Below are positions 50,174 through 58,702 of a DNA stretch of 64,000 nt, in pieces (within the stretch, counting starts at the first letter, position 1; every line of letters starts with the position of its first letter). Location: contig JAIRRJ010000087.1 of NCBI GenBank assembly GCA_031256035.1, positions 81,434 through 145,433 on the forward strand. Reading direction: 5' to 3'. The notes under the pieces are model-generated. The model made no database searches, had not been told where the DNA came from, and was given only the letters and a program-made list of their open reading frames with translations. Origin of the DNA: Treponema sp. (GTDB lineage Bacteria; Spirochaetota; Spirochaetia; Treponematales; Breznakiellaceae). The translations under genes and the position numbers were made by a program.

Positions 50174-51520
50174 TTACCGTGGAAACATCCCGCCGAATTG
50201 TTGCATGTTGCCGCCCTTGCCCATCTTAGCCATCTTTTTCATCATGCCGCGCATTTTTTCAAACTTTTTGATCAGGCGCGCCACTTCCGCAACGGATGTG
50301 CCTGAACCGCGGGCGATGCGGCTGCGGCGGGTAGGTCCGATGATAAGGTGATTGGCGCGCTCTTTGCGGGTCATTGAGCTGAGTATCGCTTCCTGACGTT
50401 TCAGGTCTGCCTTGTCAATATCGTCTTCGTTGATTTGCCCCTGCATTCCGGGGATCATCTCCAGCATGGATTTAAGCGAACCCATTTTTTTTACAGCCTG
50501 AAGCTGGGAAAGCCAGTCTTCCAGCGTAAAGCTTTCTTTCTCCATTTTTTTCTGGAGTTCAAGAGCTTCTTTTTGATCGATTACATCCTGCGCTTTTTCA
50601 ACAAGGCTGACAACATCGCCCATGCCGAGGATACGCCCGGCAATGCGCTCGGGGTGGAAGGGTTCAAGGTCTTCGGGCTTTTCGCCTGTGCCGGTAAATT
50701 TTAAAGACTTGCCGGTAATTGTTTTAAGCGAGAGCGCCGCGCCGCCGCGTGTGTCGGAATCGAACTTGGTTAGAATTATTCCGGTAAGGCCGATTTTTTC
50801 GTCAAATGTTTTGGCAATGTCTGCGGCGGCCTGCCCGGTCATCGAGTCGGCAACAAGGAGCATTTCATCGGGTTTGGCGGCGTCTTTCAGGCGGGAGAGT
50901 TCCCGCATCATGGGTTCGTCAATTTGCAGGCGGCCTGTGGTGTCGATGATCATGGTGTCGATCATGTTTTGCTTTGCCCTTGTGAGGGCGTTCTGGTAAA
51001 CCTTAACGCTGTCAGCCGCGCCTTCCTCGCGGTGAACAGGTATGCCTATCTGTCCGCCCAATACGGCAAGCTGTTCCATTGCCGCAGGACGCACAAGGTC
51101 GCAGGCAACAAGCAGTACCTTGCGGCCTTCTTTTTTCAGGCGCAGGGCAAGTTTTGCGGAAGTGGTGGTTTTTCCCGAACCTTGCAGCCCCAGCATCAGT
51201 ACCGTGGTGATTACATCCGGCCCGCGAAGTTTTAACGCGCGGCTTTCGGGATCGGTTTCTCCAAGGAAGGAAACAAGTTTGTCATGAACGATTTTGATAA
51301 ACTGCTGACCGGGATCAACCGAGCGCAGCACCTTTTCGCCTTTTGCTTCTTCAATGGTGGAGTTGACAAAGCGGCGCACAACGCGCAGATTTACGTCCGC
51401 TTCCAGCAGCGCCATCTTGATTGCGTCTACCGCGTCTTCTATGTTTTTTTCGGAAATCGTGGATTTACCGGTAACAAAACGCAGCGCGTCTGTAAACTTT
51501 CCGGTTAATTTGTCAAACAT
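50174..51520 (-). CDS. ffh: Signal recognition particle protein Ffh
   Basis: SRP54 GTPase that binds signal sequences of nascent membrane proteins with 4.5S RNA and hands them to FtsY. N domain (~1-85), G domain motifs GLQGSGKTTTSAKLA (G1, ~107), VACDLVRPAAMEQL, IIDTTGRLQ (G3) and ILTKFDSDTRGGAAL (G4), then the Met-rich M domain ending FEKMRGMMKKMAKMGKGG. The 448 residues are full length. It is the last gene of gpsA - two GGDEF genes - ffh, starting eight bases inside the upstream GGDEF gene. No SRP RNA gene is seen in the window. Confidence 0.96.
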   Translation of the reverse strand: MFDKLTGKFTDALRFVTGKSTISEKNIEDAVDAIKMALLEADVNLRVVRRFVNSTIEEAKGEKVLRSVDPGQQFIKIVHDKLVSFLGETDPESRALKLRGPDVITTVLMLGLQGSGKTTTSAKLALRLKKEGRKVLLVACDLVRPAAMEQLAVLGGQIGIPVHREEGAADSVKVYQNALTRAKQNMIDTMIIDTTGRLQIDEPMMRELSRLKDAAKPDEMLLVADSMTGQAAADIAKTFDEKIGLTGIILTKFDSDTRGGAALSLKTITGKSLKFTGTGEKPEDLEPFHPERIAGRILGMGDVVSLVEKAQDVIDQKEALELQKKMEKESFTLEDWLSQLQAVKKMGSLKSMLEMIPGMQGQINEDDIDKADLKRQEAILSSMTRKERANHLIIGPTRRSRIARGSGTSVAEVARLIKKFEKMRGMMKKMAKMGKGGNMQQFGGMFPR

Positions 51521-52691
51521 TGGAAACTGCCGGACCTCTGTAATTGGGAAGTTTGCTCGTAATGGAAGACGGGATGCCCTTGGCTTTCCGCTCTGCTTTT
51601 TGCTTGTACATCATCTCATCGATCTTGGTGAGGAATTCGGGAATTGAATCACCGGCTCTGTAAATATCATAACCATAACTGATGTACAACTGATACGGGC
51701 GTTCCTGCCTTTCATTCTGCAGATTGATGGCGCTCATGATACGATCCATCAGCCTTTGAATATCGCTGTCCGCCTTGGTTGCAAGGACAAATTCATCGCC
51801 GCCGTAACGTGCCGCAAAGTCCGAGGCGCGGATACAGCCCTTGATGATCGATGATACGTCACGTAACGCATTGTCCCCCTCAAGGTGGCCGAGCGTATCA
51901 TTAATTTCCTTGAACTTGTCCATGTCTATCATCACTATCGCATATTCCTGCCTGGAACTTTGCCGTGATATTTTTTCAACATAGTCGTTAAAGCTGGCGC
52001 GGTTGCCAATTCTTGTGAGACTGTCTATCTTCAGGTCGGATTGAATGACAAAGAAATACAGATAGAGGCCTGCCGCCGTAAAACATGGCCAGAGAAGGCT
52101 TGAGTCTTCTATAACAATATCAATGGCGGCTCCCGCTCCGGTAATCAGGAAAAACAAAATTATTAAGTAAACCTGTGAGCGTTCAAACTGTTTAACGGAA
52201 ATCAGCAGGTTTATCATTATCAATAAAATAGAGCTATAGCTGATGATGAGCCTCAGATTATAGTGCGTTCCCGGTGTGTATTGATTATCAGAAATGGTAA
52301 AATAAAAACCGTAAAATGCGTTAATGATGACGCTCACTGAATAAAGGGCGAGAAAGATTACAATGGCGATGATGAATTTTTTGGTTCGCTGCGCGTTTTT
52401 GCGGGCAAAATAGTCAATAAATGCGGCGCTTAGATAAAATGTAGTATTTTGAGCGATTAAAAACAATGAGTTTATAACATACAGAAAACTCCTGACACCT
52501 GAGCCGGATTTACCTTCGATGGAATGACCGATAAGTTCGGTAATAATCGCGGCAAGCGCTGCTCCCAGCAGAGTTAAAAATAATTTTCGCTGGAAATCAT
52601 CGGCGTTGAATTTGCCGAGATAATTAATAAAGATCAAAATAATAATCAGGGACGATCCGAGGGCGGTTGTCAGGTGGATTACAGGACTCAT
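51513..52691 (-). CDS. Membrane diguanylate cyclase (GGDEF), intact I-site
   Basis: A 392-residue enzyme that makes c-di-GMP from two GTP. The first ~215 residues contain seven or so hydrophobic segments (SLIIILIFINYLGKF, FLLITGAGAAIDIVIE), a membrane sensor of unknown ligand. The GGDEF domain (~220-380) has LTRIGNRASFNDY, DMDKFKEINDTLGHLEGD and the active site ARYGGDEFVLATK. RASD lies exactly five residues before GGDEF, a complete RxxD inhibitory site. It is a paralogue of the gene just upstream, overlapping it by four bases, and overlaps ffh by eight. Confidence 0.92.
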   Translation of the reverse strand: MSPVIHLTTALGSSLIIILIFINYLGKFNADDFQRKLFLTLLGAALAAIITELIGHSIEGKSGSGVRSFLYVINSLFLIAQNTTFYLSAAFIDYFARKNAQRTKKFIIAIVIFLALYSVSVIINAFYGFYFTISDNQYTPGTHYNLRLIISYSSILLIMINLLISVKQFERSQVYLIILFFLITGAGAAIDIVIEDSSLLWPCFTAAGLYLYFFVIQSDLKIDSLTRIGNRASFNDYVEKISRQSSRQEYAIVMIDMDKFKEINDTLGHLEGDNALRDVSSIIKGCIRASDFAARYGGDEFVLATKADSDIQRLMDRIMSAINLQNERQERPYQLYISYGYDIYRAGDSIPEFLTKIDEMMYKQKAERKAKGIPSSITSKLPNYRGPAVSNV

Positions 52692-53866
52692 CTTGCCGCC
52701 TCCTCTCTTCTGTCGCCGGCGCGTCTGCGGCGTTCTTGTTTGTTTTTGTACATCAGGGCGTCAATGTGGTTTAAGAATTCTCCTATGGACTGCCTGCCGT
52801 CCGCCGTGTACACATCAAAACCGTAACTCATCTCAATTTTGAACGGGCTGAATTCCCTTTCGTTGAAAATATTTATGACAATCTGGATTTCACTCATCAG
52901 GGATGTAATTTTGCTTTCAGCGGTATCTTTTTCAACTTTTGTTGCCAGCACAAATTCATCGCCGCCGTAACGGGCGACAAAATCATCTTTTTTGACACAG
53001 CTTTTTATAATCTCAGCCGTGTAGCCCAGCGCGTTGTCTCCTTCATGATGCCCGTAATTGTCGTTTATCGCTTTGAAGTGATCCAGGTCAATCATTACGA
53101 TAGCCCAGGATTCGCCTGTCGCGGAACGGGAGAGCTTGTCGGTAAATTCGTTGAAGCTGAGCCGGTTGCCTGTTTCGGTGAGAGGGTCGATAGACACATG
53201 GGACTGCACGATGAAAAAATATGCGTATAACAGCGCGGCAGTTACGCATGGCCACACAAGGCGCGCTTCACTAAGCAGCAAATCAAGGGTTGAGCCTGCA
53301 AGGAAAAGAGCCGGAAGCGCAAAAAACACAGCGAGCTGGGACTTTTTGAACAAGGAACGATACCGGAAAAGCTCTCCGGCTGCGAATAACAACGGACTGT
53401 AGCAGACGACAAGCCGTAAATAAAAACGCCCTTTCTCGTAAATAACATTATTTGCGGGATCAATATGAAAGAAAACTTCAAGTATAAAGTTGAGCAGGAG
53501 AATGAGCGCGTATGCGCCAAAAATTATATAGGTAATCTTAAGCATCTGTCCCGAACGGTATGACCGTTTGAATGTCATATAATCGACAAAAACCATTATG
53601 TAATAACAGGAGAGTACCTGAAAAAGATAATGAGACGCGCTGAACAGATAACGGAACGAATGTGCAACCCCGCCGGGGATATCTCTGAACAGCAGGGACA
53701 GCAGATCGCTGGTTATCGCAGCAAGGCAAAAAACAAGCAGAGAGCTGAAAAGAGTCCGCCGGTAACGGTCAATGCTGTACAGCCTGAGATATGTTATCAG
53801 AATGAGAATAACTATTAAAATTGAGCCAAGTGTGGAATTCAACGCAAGCGATAAGTTATTTATCAT
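52688..53866 (-). CDS. Membrane diguanylate cyclase (GGDEF), altered I-site
   Basis: A 392-residue tandem paralogue of its downstream neighbour, with the same plan: ~215 residues of membrane helices (STLGSILIVILILITYLRLY), then GGDEF with LTETGNRLSFNEF, DLDHFKAINDNYGHHEGD and VARYGGDEFVLATK. The inhibitory-site position reads KKDD, Lys instead of the Arg of RxxD, so feedback inhibition may be weak. It starts one base after the gpsA stop, so it is part of the gpsA operon. Confidence 0.92.
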   Translation of the reverse strand: MINNLSLALNSTLGSILIVILILITYLRLYSIDRYRRTLFSSLLVFCLAAITSDLLSLLFRDIPGGVAHSFRYLFSASHYLFQVLSCYYIMVFVDYMTFKRSYRSGQMLKITYIIFGAYALILLLNFILEVFFHIDPANNVIYEKGRFYLRLVVCYSPLLFAAGELFRYRSLFKKSQLAVFFALPALFLAGSTLDLLLSEARLVWPCVTAALLYAYFFIVQSHVSIDPLTETGNRLSFNEFTDKLSRSATGESWAIVMIDLDHFKAINDNYGHHEGDNALGYTAEIIKSCVKKDDFVARYGGDEFVLATKVEKDTAESKITSLMSEIQIVINIFNEREFSPFKIEMSYGFDVYTADGRQSIGEFLNHIDALMYKNKQERRRRAGDRREEAAR

Positions 53867-53867
53867 A

Positions 53868-54926
53868 TCAATGCCCCAACCCGTTCAGGAAACTTTCAAA
53901 GAAATCAAGCGGCTCAATTTCGCGGTTCAGAATACGGTGCATCCCTGACGAAACAGGCATTTTTAACCGGTGTTTCTCCGTCAGAATATTGACGTACTTG
54001 GCGGCTGCCACTCCTTCGGGAAGGTATCCCAGCTCGCCGATGCGCGCCAAAAGGTCTTCCAGATTTTTATAAGGCTCCAGTATTTTTTTTTCAATAATTT
54101 CCCTGCCGAAACGCCTGTTTCTGCCCAGAACCGAACGGCAGGTAACATCCAAATCGCCAATTCCTGAAATGGAGGTGAAAGTTTCGGGATGAGTAGCGCC
54201 TAACGCCATGCCGAGAGTTTGAATCTCATTTAATCCAGCCGCAAGCAGCAAGGATTCCGTTCCGTCTCCGAACATATCGGCGTTTCCTGACATTTTGATG
54301 GCATCCAGCATGCCGAAAGCGATGGCGATTACATTTTTTGCCGCGGCGGCAACCTGCACCCCACGAACGTCCAAAGACGTGTATACAAGAAGCCTTTGAT
54401 TTTTCAGCAGTTCTCTGAACCGGATTGCATTTTTTCCGTTTTCGCTTGCGGTAATAAGCCCGGTAATTTTTCCGCTTGAAACTTCCTCGGCATGACTTGG
54501 ACCTGCAATGTAAACCAGAGACTTTTGGTAAAAGCCCGGCAAATAATCTTCCAGGGTTTCAAGAATCAGCCTAGGGCCTTTTGTTGTCGGTAGGAAACCT
54601 TTCGTCAATATAGCAATTAAGGTTTTCCCTTCCCGGATGGAGTTTACGGCCAGAATTCTTTTTACAGTTTCCAGAAGATACATCGAAGGGGATGCAAAAA
54701 TCAGAATTTCCCTCCCTTCTGCCGCTTCTTCAATATCGCAGGTGGCATCCAGGCCGTCCGGCAGTTCCACATCAGGCAAAAAGGGATTTCTGTGTTTGGT
54801 ACGGATGGCATTTGCTGTCTCTTTTTCGTAACACCAGAGAACAACTTTATTTTGTTTTTCGGCAATTACCTTAGCGATTGCCGTCCCCCAGGCGCCGGCT
54901 CCAAGTACCGCAATTTGTGCATCCAT
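53868..54926 (-). CDS. gpsA: Glycerol-3-phosphate dehydrogenase [NAD(P)+]
   Basis: Makes sn-glycerol 3-phosphate from dihydroxyacetone phosphate for phospholipid synthesis; cytoplasmic. N-terminal Rossmann motif VLGAGAWGTAIAKVIAEK, AKRNPFLPD-equivalent TKHRNPFLPDVELP, the catalytic Lys region VAAAAKNVIAIAFGMLDAI, and AGLNEIQTLGMALGATHPET with SGIGDLDVTCRSVLGRNRRF. 352 residues. It leads an operon with two GGDEF genes and ffh. Confidence 0.96.
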   Translation of the reverse strand: MDAQIAVLGAGAWGTAIAKVIAEKQNKVVLWCYEKETANAIRTKHRNPFLPDVELPDGLDATCDIEEAAEGREILIFASPSMYLLETVKRILAVNSIREGKTLIAILTKGFLPTTKGPRLILETLEDYLPGFYQKSLVYIAGPSHAEEVSSGKITGLITASENGKNAIRFRELLKNQRLLVYTSLDVRGVQVAAAAKNVIAIAFGMLDAIKMSGNADMFGDGTESLLLAAGLNEIQTLGMALGATHPETFTSISGIGDLDVTCRSVLGRNRRFGREIIEKKILEPYKNLEDLLARIGELGYLPEGVAAAKYVNILTEKHRLKMPVSSGMHRILNREIEPLDFFESFLNGLGH

Positions 54927-54935
54927 AGCCTTTCT

Positions 54936-54963
54936 ATTATACCGTAATTAAAAATATTTACAA
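54936..54963 (-). promoter_or_regulatory. gpsA promoter
   Basis: On the minus strand TTGTAA (54963-54958), a 16-base spacer and a perfect TATAAT (54941-54936), nine bases before the ATG. The leader would be about two bases long. Confidence 0.65.
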
Positions 54964-54980
54964 CTATAATTAAAATTCGG

Positions 54981-55793
54981 CTAGACTGCCAAAATATTCC
55001 GTTCAATAATCTTGAAAACCTTGGTCGGGCATTTTTCCGCGCAGTTTCCGCAGGAATTGCACTTTGAAAGGTCAACTACCGGGATGTTATTGACCAGATT
55101 GATGCACTGCTGAGGGCAGTTTTTCACGCACAGGCCGCATTTAATACAGGCGATTTTGCAGGTTTTTATAACCATCTGTTTTACGGGGTTTTTGTTGGAA
55201 CACAGAACCATAGCCCCTTTTTGCTCCCTGGCGGTGATTTTGAACAGCCCCTGGGGGCATTCGGCGGCGCAAAGAGCACACCCCCCGCATTTTGAATAAT
55301 CGATCTTTGGCAGCCTTTGGTTCGTCATTTCTATCGCGCCGAATTGGCACGCCTTAACGCAGTCGCCGAAACCCAGGCAGCCCCAGGAACAGAGTTTTGT
55401 CCCCCCGGCGATTTTCGCGCCGCGGCAGGTTTCCATTCCTGTATATGTCCCTTTTAAGGGGGTATGCAGTGATGATCCCTGACATGCCAGTACCGATACA
55501 GTTTGCACAACTACGCCGCTGGCAGCGCCGGTAATGGCGGCGATTTTTTCCGCCGTGGATTGACCGCCAACAGTGCAGGCGTTTGCCGGAGCGGTGCCAG
55601 CCGCAACCGCCGCCGCATAGTTGCCGCAGCCGGGAAAACCGCAGGCGCCGCAGTTTGCGCCGGGCAGAACTTCCCTTATGAGCGAGGCTTTTGGGTCTTC
55701 GGGTACGGCGAAAAAATCCCTGAAAAAGCCGAGGGCAGTCCCAAGCACGAAGGCGAGAACAAGCGCGAACAACGCGGTAATTAAAATGATCAT
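54981..55793 (-). CDS. rnfB: Rnf complex subunit RnfB (Fe-S ferredoxin subunit)
   Basis: Electron-input subunit of the Rnf ferredoxin:NAD+ oxidoreductase, which couples this reaction to ion pumping. N-terminal membrane helix (ITALFALVLAFVLGTALGFF), the 4Fe-4S binding motif GANCGACGFPGCGNYA (~45-60), then ferredoxin-type clusters: C-x-WGCLGFGDCVKAC, KCGGCALCAAECP, KCGLCVKNCPQQC and KCNSCGNCAEKCP. 270 residues. It is last in the operon order C-D-G-E-A-B, overlapping rnfA by four bases. Confidence 0.96.
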   Translation of the reverse strand: MIILITALFALVLAFVLGTALGFFRDFFAVPEDPKASLIREVLPGANCGACGFPGCGNYAAAVAAGTAPANACTVGGQSTAEKIAAITGAASGVVVQTVSVLACQGSSLHTPLKGTYTGMETCRGAKIAGGTKLCSWGCLGFGDCVKACQFGAIEMTNQRLPKIDYSKCGGCALCAAECPQGLFKITAREQKGAMVLCSNKNPVKQMVIKTCKIACIKCGLCVKNCPQQCINLVNNIPVVDLSKCNSCGNCAEKCPTKVFKIIERNILAV

Positions 55794-56401
55794 CCCACCA
55801 ACCCCTTAAAGCCCATGAAGGCAATCGACAACAATGCCGCCGCAACGAATAAAATAGGAGTCCCTTTTAAAAAAGCGGGAACCGGGCTTGTCTTCATCCG
55901 TTTACGTATGCCCGCAAGAAGCAGCAGCGAGAGAAGGAAACCCAGCGCAACGCCGGCGGCGTAAACGATGGCTTCGTGAAATTTGTAGCCGTTGTCGATT
56001 GCTTCAAATGTTACCGCGAGTATCGCGCAGTTGGTTGTAATCAGGGCGAGGTAGATTCCCATCGCGCCGTACAAACCGGGAGCGGATTTTTTCAGGAAAA
56101 ATTCCACAAGCTGAACCAGCGCGGCAATGACAAGAATGAAAACAAGTATCTTCAGGAATTCAAGCCCGTGATGGCCTTCGGGAAGTATGTTTTTAAGAAT
56201 GCCTGTCCGCGACAGAACAAGATGATAGATCGGGTATGTGACGGCGGTTGCAAGCACTGTTACAAATGTTACTGCAAGCCCCATGCCGATGGATTTATCT
56301 TCGTCTGTACTCATCCCGATAAAGGGGCAGAGGGCAAGGAAGCGCATCAACACCACATTGTCGATCAGGAACGCTGATAGGAATATGTTGAAAAGGTTCA
56401 T
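55790..56401 (-). CDS. rnfA: Rnf complex subunit RnfA
   Basis: Integral membrane subunit with six helices, paired with RnfE in an inverted-topology core that holds a membrane 2Fe-2S site. Typical RnfA text: FLIDNVVLMRFLALCPFIGM (Cys ~25) and YLALITTNCAILAVTF (Cys ~110), plus AAGVALGFLLSLLLLAGIR. 203 residues. It overlaps rnfE by four bases. Confidence 0.95.
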   Translation of the reverse strand: MNLFNIFLSAFLIDNVVLMRFLALCPFIGMSTDEDKSIGMGLAVTFVTVLATAVTYPIYHLVLSRTGILKNILPEGHHGLEFLKILVFILVIAALVQLVEFFLKKSAPGLYGAMGIYLALITTNCAILAVTFEAIDNGYKFHEAIVYAAGVALGFLLSLLLLAGIRKRMKTSPVPAFLKGTPILFVAAALLSIAFMGFKGLVG

Positions 56402-57084
56402 GCCTGCTCTCCTTTGTTTTCAGGGATGCCGCAATGGGTTTCCATGGGGCATGACTCACATCCTGTTGCAACTTTAAGCCGGGATTTGATAAACAGGTTG
56501 AGGGCGATGAAAAGCGCGAAAATGAAAAACCCTCCCGGCGGCAGCACAAAAAAGATAATCGGCTCATAATTTGCTGGCATTATCTGAAACCCGAGGATCG
56601 TCCCCGCGCCAAGCAGTTCCCGCACCACCGAAATACCCGTGAGCACCCATGTGTAACCAAGCCCCATGCCGAGAGCGTCCGGGATTACATCGCTTACCGG
56701 CTGTTTATATGAAAACCCTTCGACCCGTCCCATGATGATGCAGTTCACAACGATCAGCGGAATGAAAACGCCCATCGCCTTTGAAAGATCGGGGAAATAG
56801 GCTTTTAGTGCATAATCAATTACGGTGGTAAAGGCGGCGATGATAATGATGAAGATTGGTATGCGGATTGAATCGGGGATGAGTTTTCTGAATGTGCTGA
56901 TAACCACTTCCGACATGAGCAGCACAAAGGTCATCGACAGACCCATGCCGATTCCGTTTTCCGTTGCGGTTGTAACCGCCAATGCCGAACACAGGCCGAT
57001 CATCAGCATCAACAGCGGGTTCTCGCGGATGATGCCATTCGTGAAAATTCGGAACAAACGTTTTGAAGTTGAAGTGTTTTTCAT
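56398..57084 (-). CDS. rnfE: Rnf complex subunit RnfE with extra Cys-rich tail
   Basis: Membrane partner of RnfA: NGIIRENPLLMLMIGLCSAL (Cys ~32), FIPLIVVNCIIMGRVEGF (Cys ~118) and VVRELLGAGTILG. 228 residues. The C-terminus has an added KVATGCESCPMETHCGIPEN tail with three cysteines after the last helix; I do not know it as a standard RnfE feature. Overlaps rnfG by four bases. Confidence 0.94.
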   Translation of the reverse strand: MKNTSTSKRLFRIFTNGIIRENPLLMLMIGLCSALAVTTATENGIGMGLSMTFVLLMSEVVISTFRKLIPDSIRIPIFIIIIAAFTTVIDYALKAYFPDLSKAMGVFIPLIVVNCIIMGRVEGFSYKQPVSDVIPDALGMGLGYTWVLTGISVVRELLGAGTILGFQIMPANYEPIIFFVLPPGGFFIFALFIALNLFIKSRLKVATGCESCPMETHCGIPENKGEQA

Positions 57085-57674
57085 TTTGTCCCCTTGCCGG
57101 CGAAAAATGCTTTTGCCGCCAGACCGGCCGCCTTTACCGAATCGGAAACAGCCGTGCTGGTTATGGTGGAAGCGGTGATAGCTTCCACATCATTATTTAT
57201 TGTAAAAGGATCAGTAACTTTTTTCTTCTCGAACTGGCCGTAAAATGTAATGCCCTTCTCGCGGTTTACAAAATATTTTGGAGACGCCGCGTTTGCCCCA
57301 AGCCCCGGCGTTTCCTTGTGATCCATTATTCGTACACCGGTAATTGTTTCGTTAACGCTCACTCCGACCATTGTGATGACAGGCCCGCCGTAACCGGCGC
57401 GGGAAAGCTGTAGTACCGCCCCGATTGTCTCGCCGTTTTTCACAGCCTCCCATGCCTTCTGAATGACGACCCTTTCATCGCCGCTTACAATGCCGGAGAC
57501 CGGATTAAATCTGACCGTATCATCATCGAAAAGGCTCTCCATGATTTTATTTTCAGCTTTTACCGTATTAAGTTCGATGTCTTTTTTTGTAAATTCATAG
57601 ACAAAGGCAAGCATGACGCATGCGGCTGCGGCGAACAATGAAAGAACAATGCCCAGCTTCAACATATTTTTCAT
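57081..57674 (-). CDS. rnfG: Rnf complex subunit RnfG (covalent FMN subunit)
   Basis: A single-helix membrane protein (LGIVLSLFAAAACVMLAFVY) with an FMN-binding domain outside. The flavinylation motif is VEAITASTITSTAV (~165-178), in which ApbE attaches FMN to a threonine. Other family text: VNETITGVRIMDHKETPGLG. 197 residues. Overlaps rnfD by four bases. The apbE gene of this window is the likely modifying enzyme. Confidence 0.95.
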   Translation of the reverse strand: MKNMLKLGIVLSLFAAAACVMLAFVYEFTKKDIELNTVKAENKIMESLFDDDTVRFNPVSGIVSGDERVVIQKAWEAVKNGETIGAVLQLSRAGYGGPVITMVGVSVNETITGVRIMDHKETPGLGANAASPKYFVNREKGITFYGQFEKKKVTDPFTINNDVEAITASTITSTAVSDSVKAAGLAAKAFFAGKGTK

Positions 57675-58702
57675 TTAGCCGCCTCCTTGTTCGAGTTTTT
57701 TTTCTTTGCGACAAAACCGTATTTTTTTGCCAGCAGTTTGTTCAGGAAAGGCACAGTTGCGTTCATTATCAATATTGAAAACATGACGCCTTCGGGATAA
57801 ACTCCCCATTTGCGGATCAGCATGGCGATGATGCCTGCGCCGGTGCCGAAAATTACTTTTCCTTTGCCCGTAACGGGACCGGTTACATAATCGGTCGCCA
57901 TGAAAACAGCGCCGAACACAAGGCCGCCGGACAGGACGGCGAACAGCGGATCAAGCCCCAGCGCGAAAGCGGCGGCGGCTCCCGCGGTGATCATGGAGAC
58001 AGGCGTCCGCCAGTCAATTGTTTTTGTTACTAGCAGGAATAAACAGGACGCAAGGATCAAAAAGATCGAAGTTTCTCCCATGGAACCGGCGTGGAAGCCG
58101 AAGAACAAATTCTTCATTGTCTGCCAGTATTGATCCGTGTTTGCAAACATTGCGCTGCTTGCGCCTGTTACTGCGTCCATCGCGAACTCGGCAATGGGAG
58201 TTGCGCCTGTAACCACATCAGTTGTAAAAGACTCGAACAGCGGCAGGACAGGTTGCCGCCAGGTTGTGAGGGCAACAGGAAAACTTATCAACAGAAAAGC
58301 GCGGCCAATCAGCGCGGGATTAAAAATATTTGCGCCCAGTCCGCCGAAAAATTCTTTCGCGACTACAACGGCGAACACCGCGCCGAGGGCTGTCATCCAC
58401 AGCGGAGTGGTGGGCGGGATGACCAGCGCCAGCAGGAGTCCGGTTACTCCCGCGGAAAGGTCTTTCGCCCTTATCGGCTGTTTGGTGATGAGCCTGAACA
58501 GGCTTTCCCCTGCAATGGCGGCAGCCACGGAAACTACAATGTTGAGCAGCGCGGGCAGCCCGAAAATTATAATTCCAAAAACAGAGACCGGCGCAAGGGC
58601 GATGAGCATCATTCCCATCATCATTTTTGAATTTACCGGCGACGCCATGTGCGGGCTGGATTGCAGAAGGATTGAAGGCGTTGATTTATTGTTATCAGCC
58701 AT
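57671..58702 (-). CDS. rnfD: Rnf complex subunit RnfD (membrane FMN subunit)
   Basis: Membrane subunit with about nine helices, of the NqrB/RnfD family. Start SSPHMASPVNSKMMMGMMLI, later FFGGLGANIFNPALIGRAFL and the flavinylation motif TTDVVTGATPIAEF (~188); a second VTGASS follows at ~205. FMAVDYVTGP-equivalent is FMATDYVTGPVTGKGKV. 343 residues. Overlaps rnfC by eight bases. Confidence 0.95.
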   Translation of the reverse strand: MADNNKSTPSILLQSSPHMASPVNSKMMMGMMLIALAPVSVFGIIIFGLPALLNIVVSVAAAIAGESLFRLITKQPIRAKDLSAGVTGLLLALVIPPTTPLWMTALGAVFAVVVAKEFFGGLGANIFNPALIGRAFLLISFPVALTTWRQPVLPLFESFTTDVVTGATPIAEFAMDAVTGASSAMFANTDQYWQTMKNLFFGFHAGSMGETSIFLILASCLFLLVTKTIDWRTPVSMITAGAAAAFALGLDPLFAVLSGGLVFGAVFMATDYVTGPVTGKGKVIFGTGAGIIAMLIRKWGVYPEGVMFSILIMNATVPFLNKLLAKKYGFVAKKKNSNKEAAK

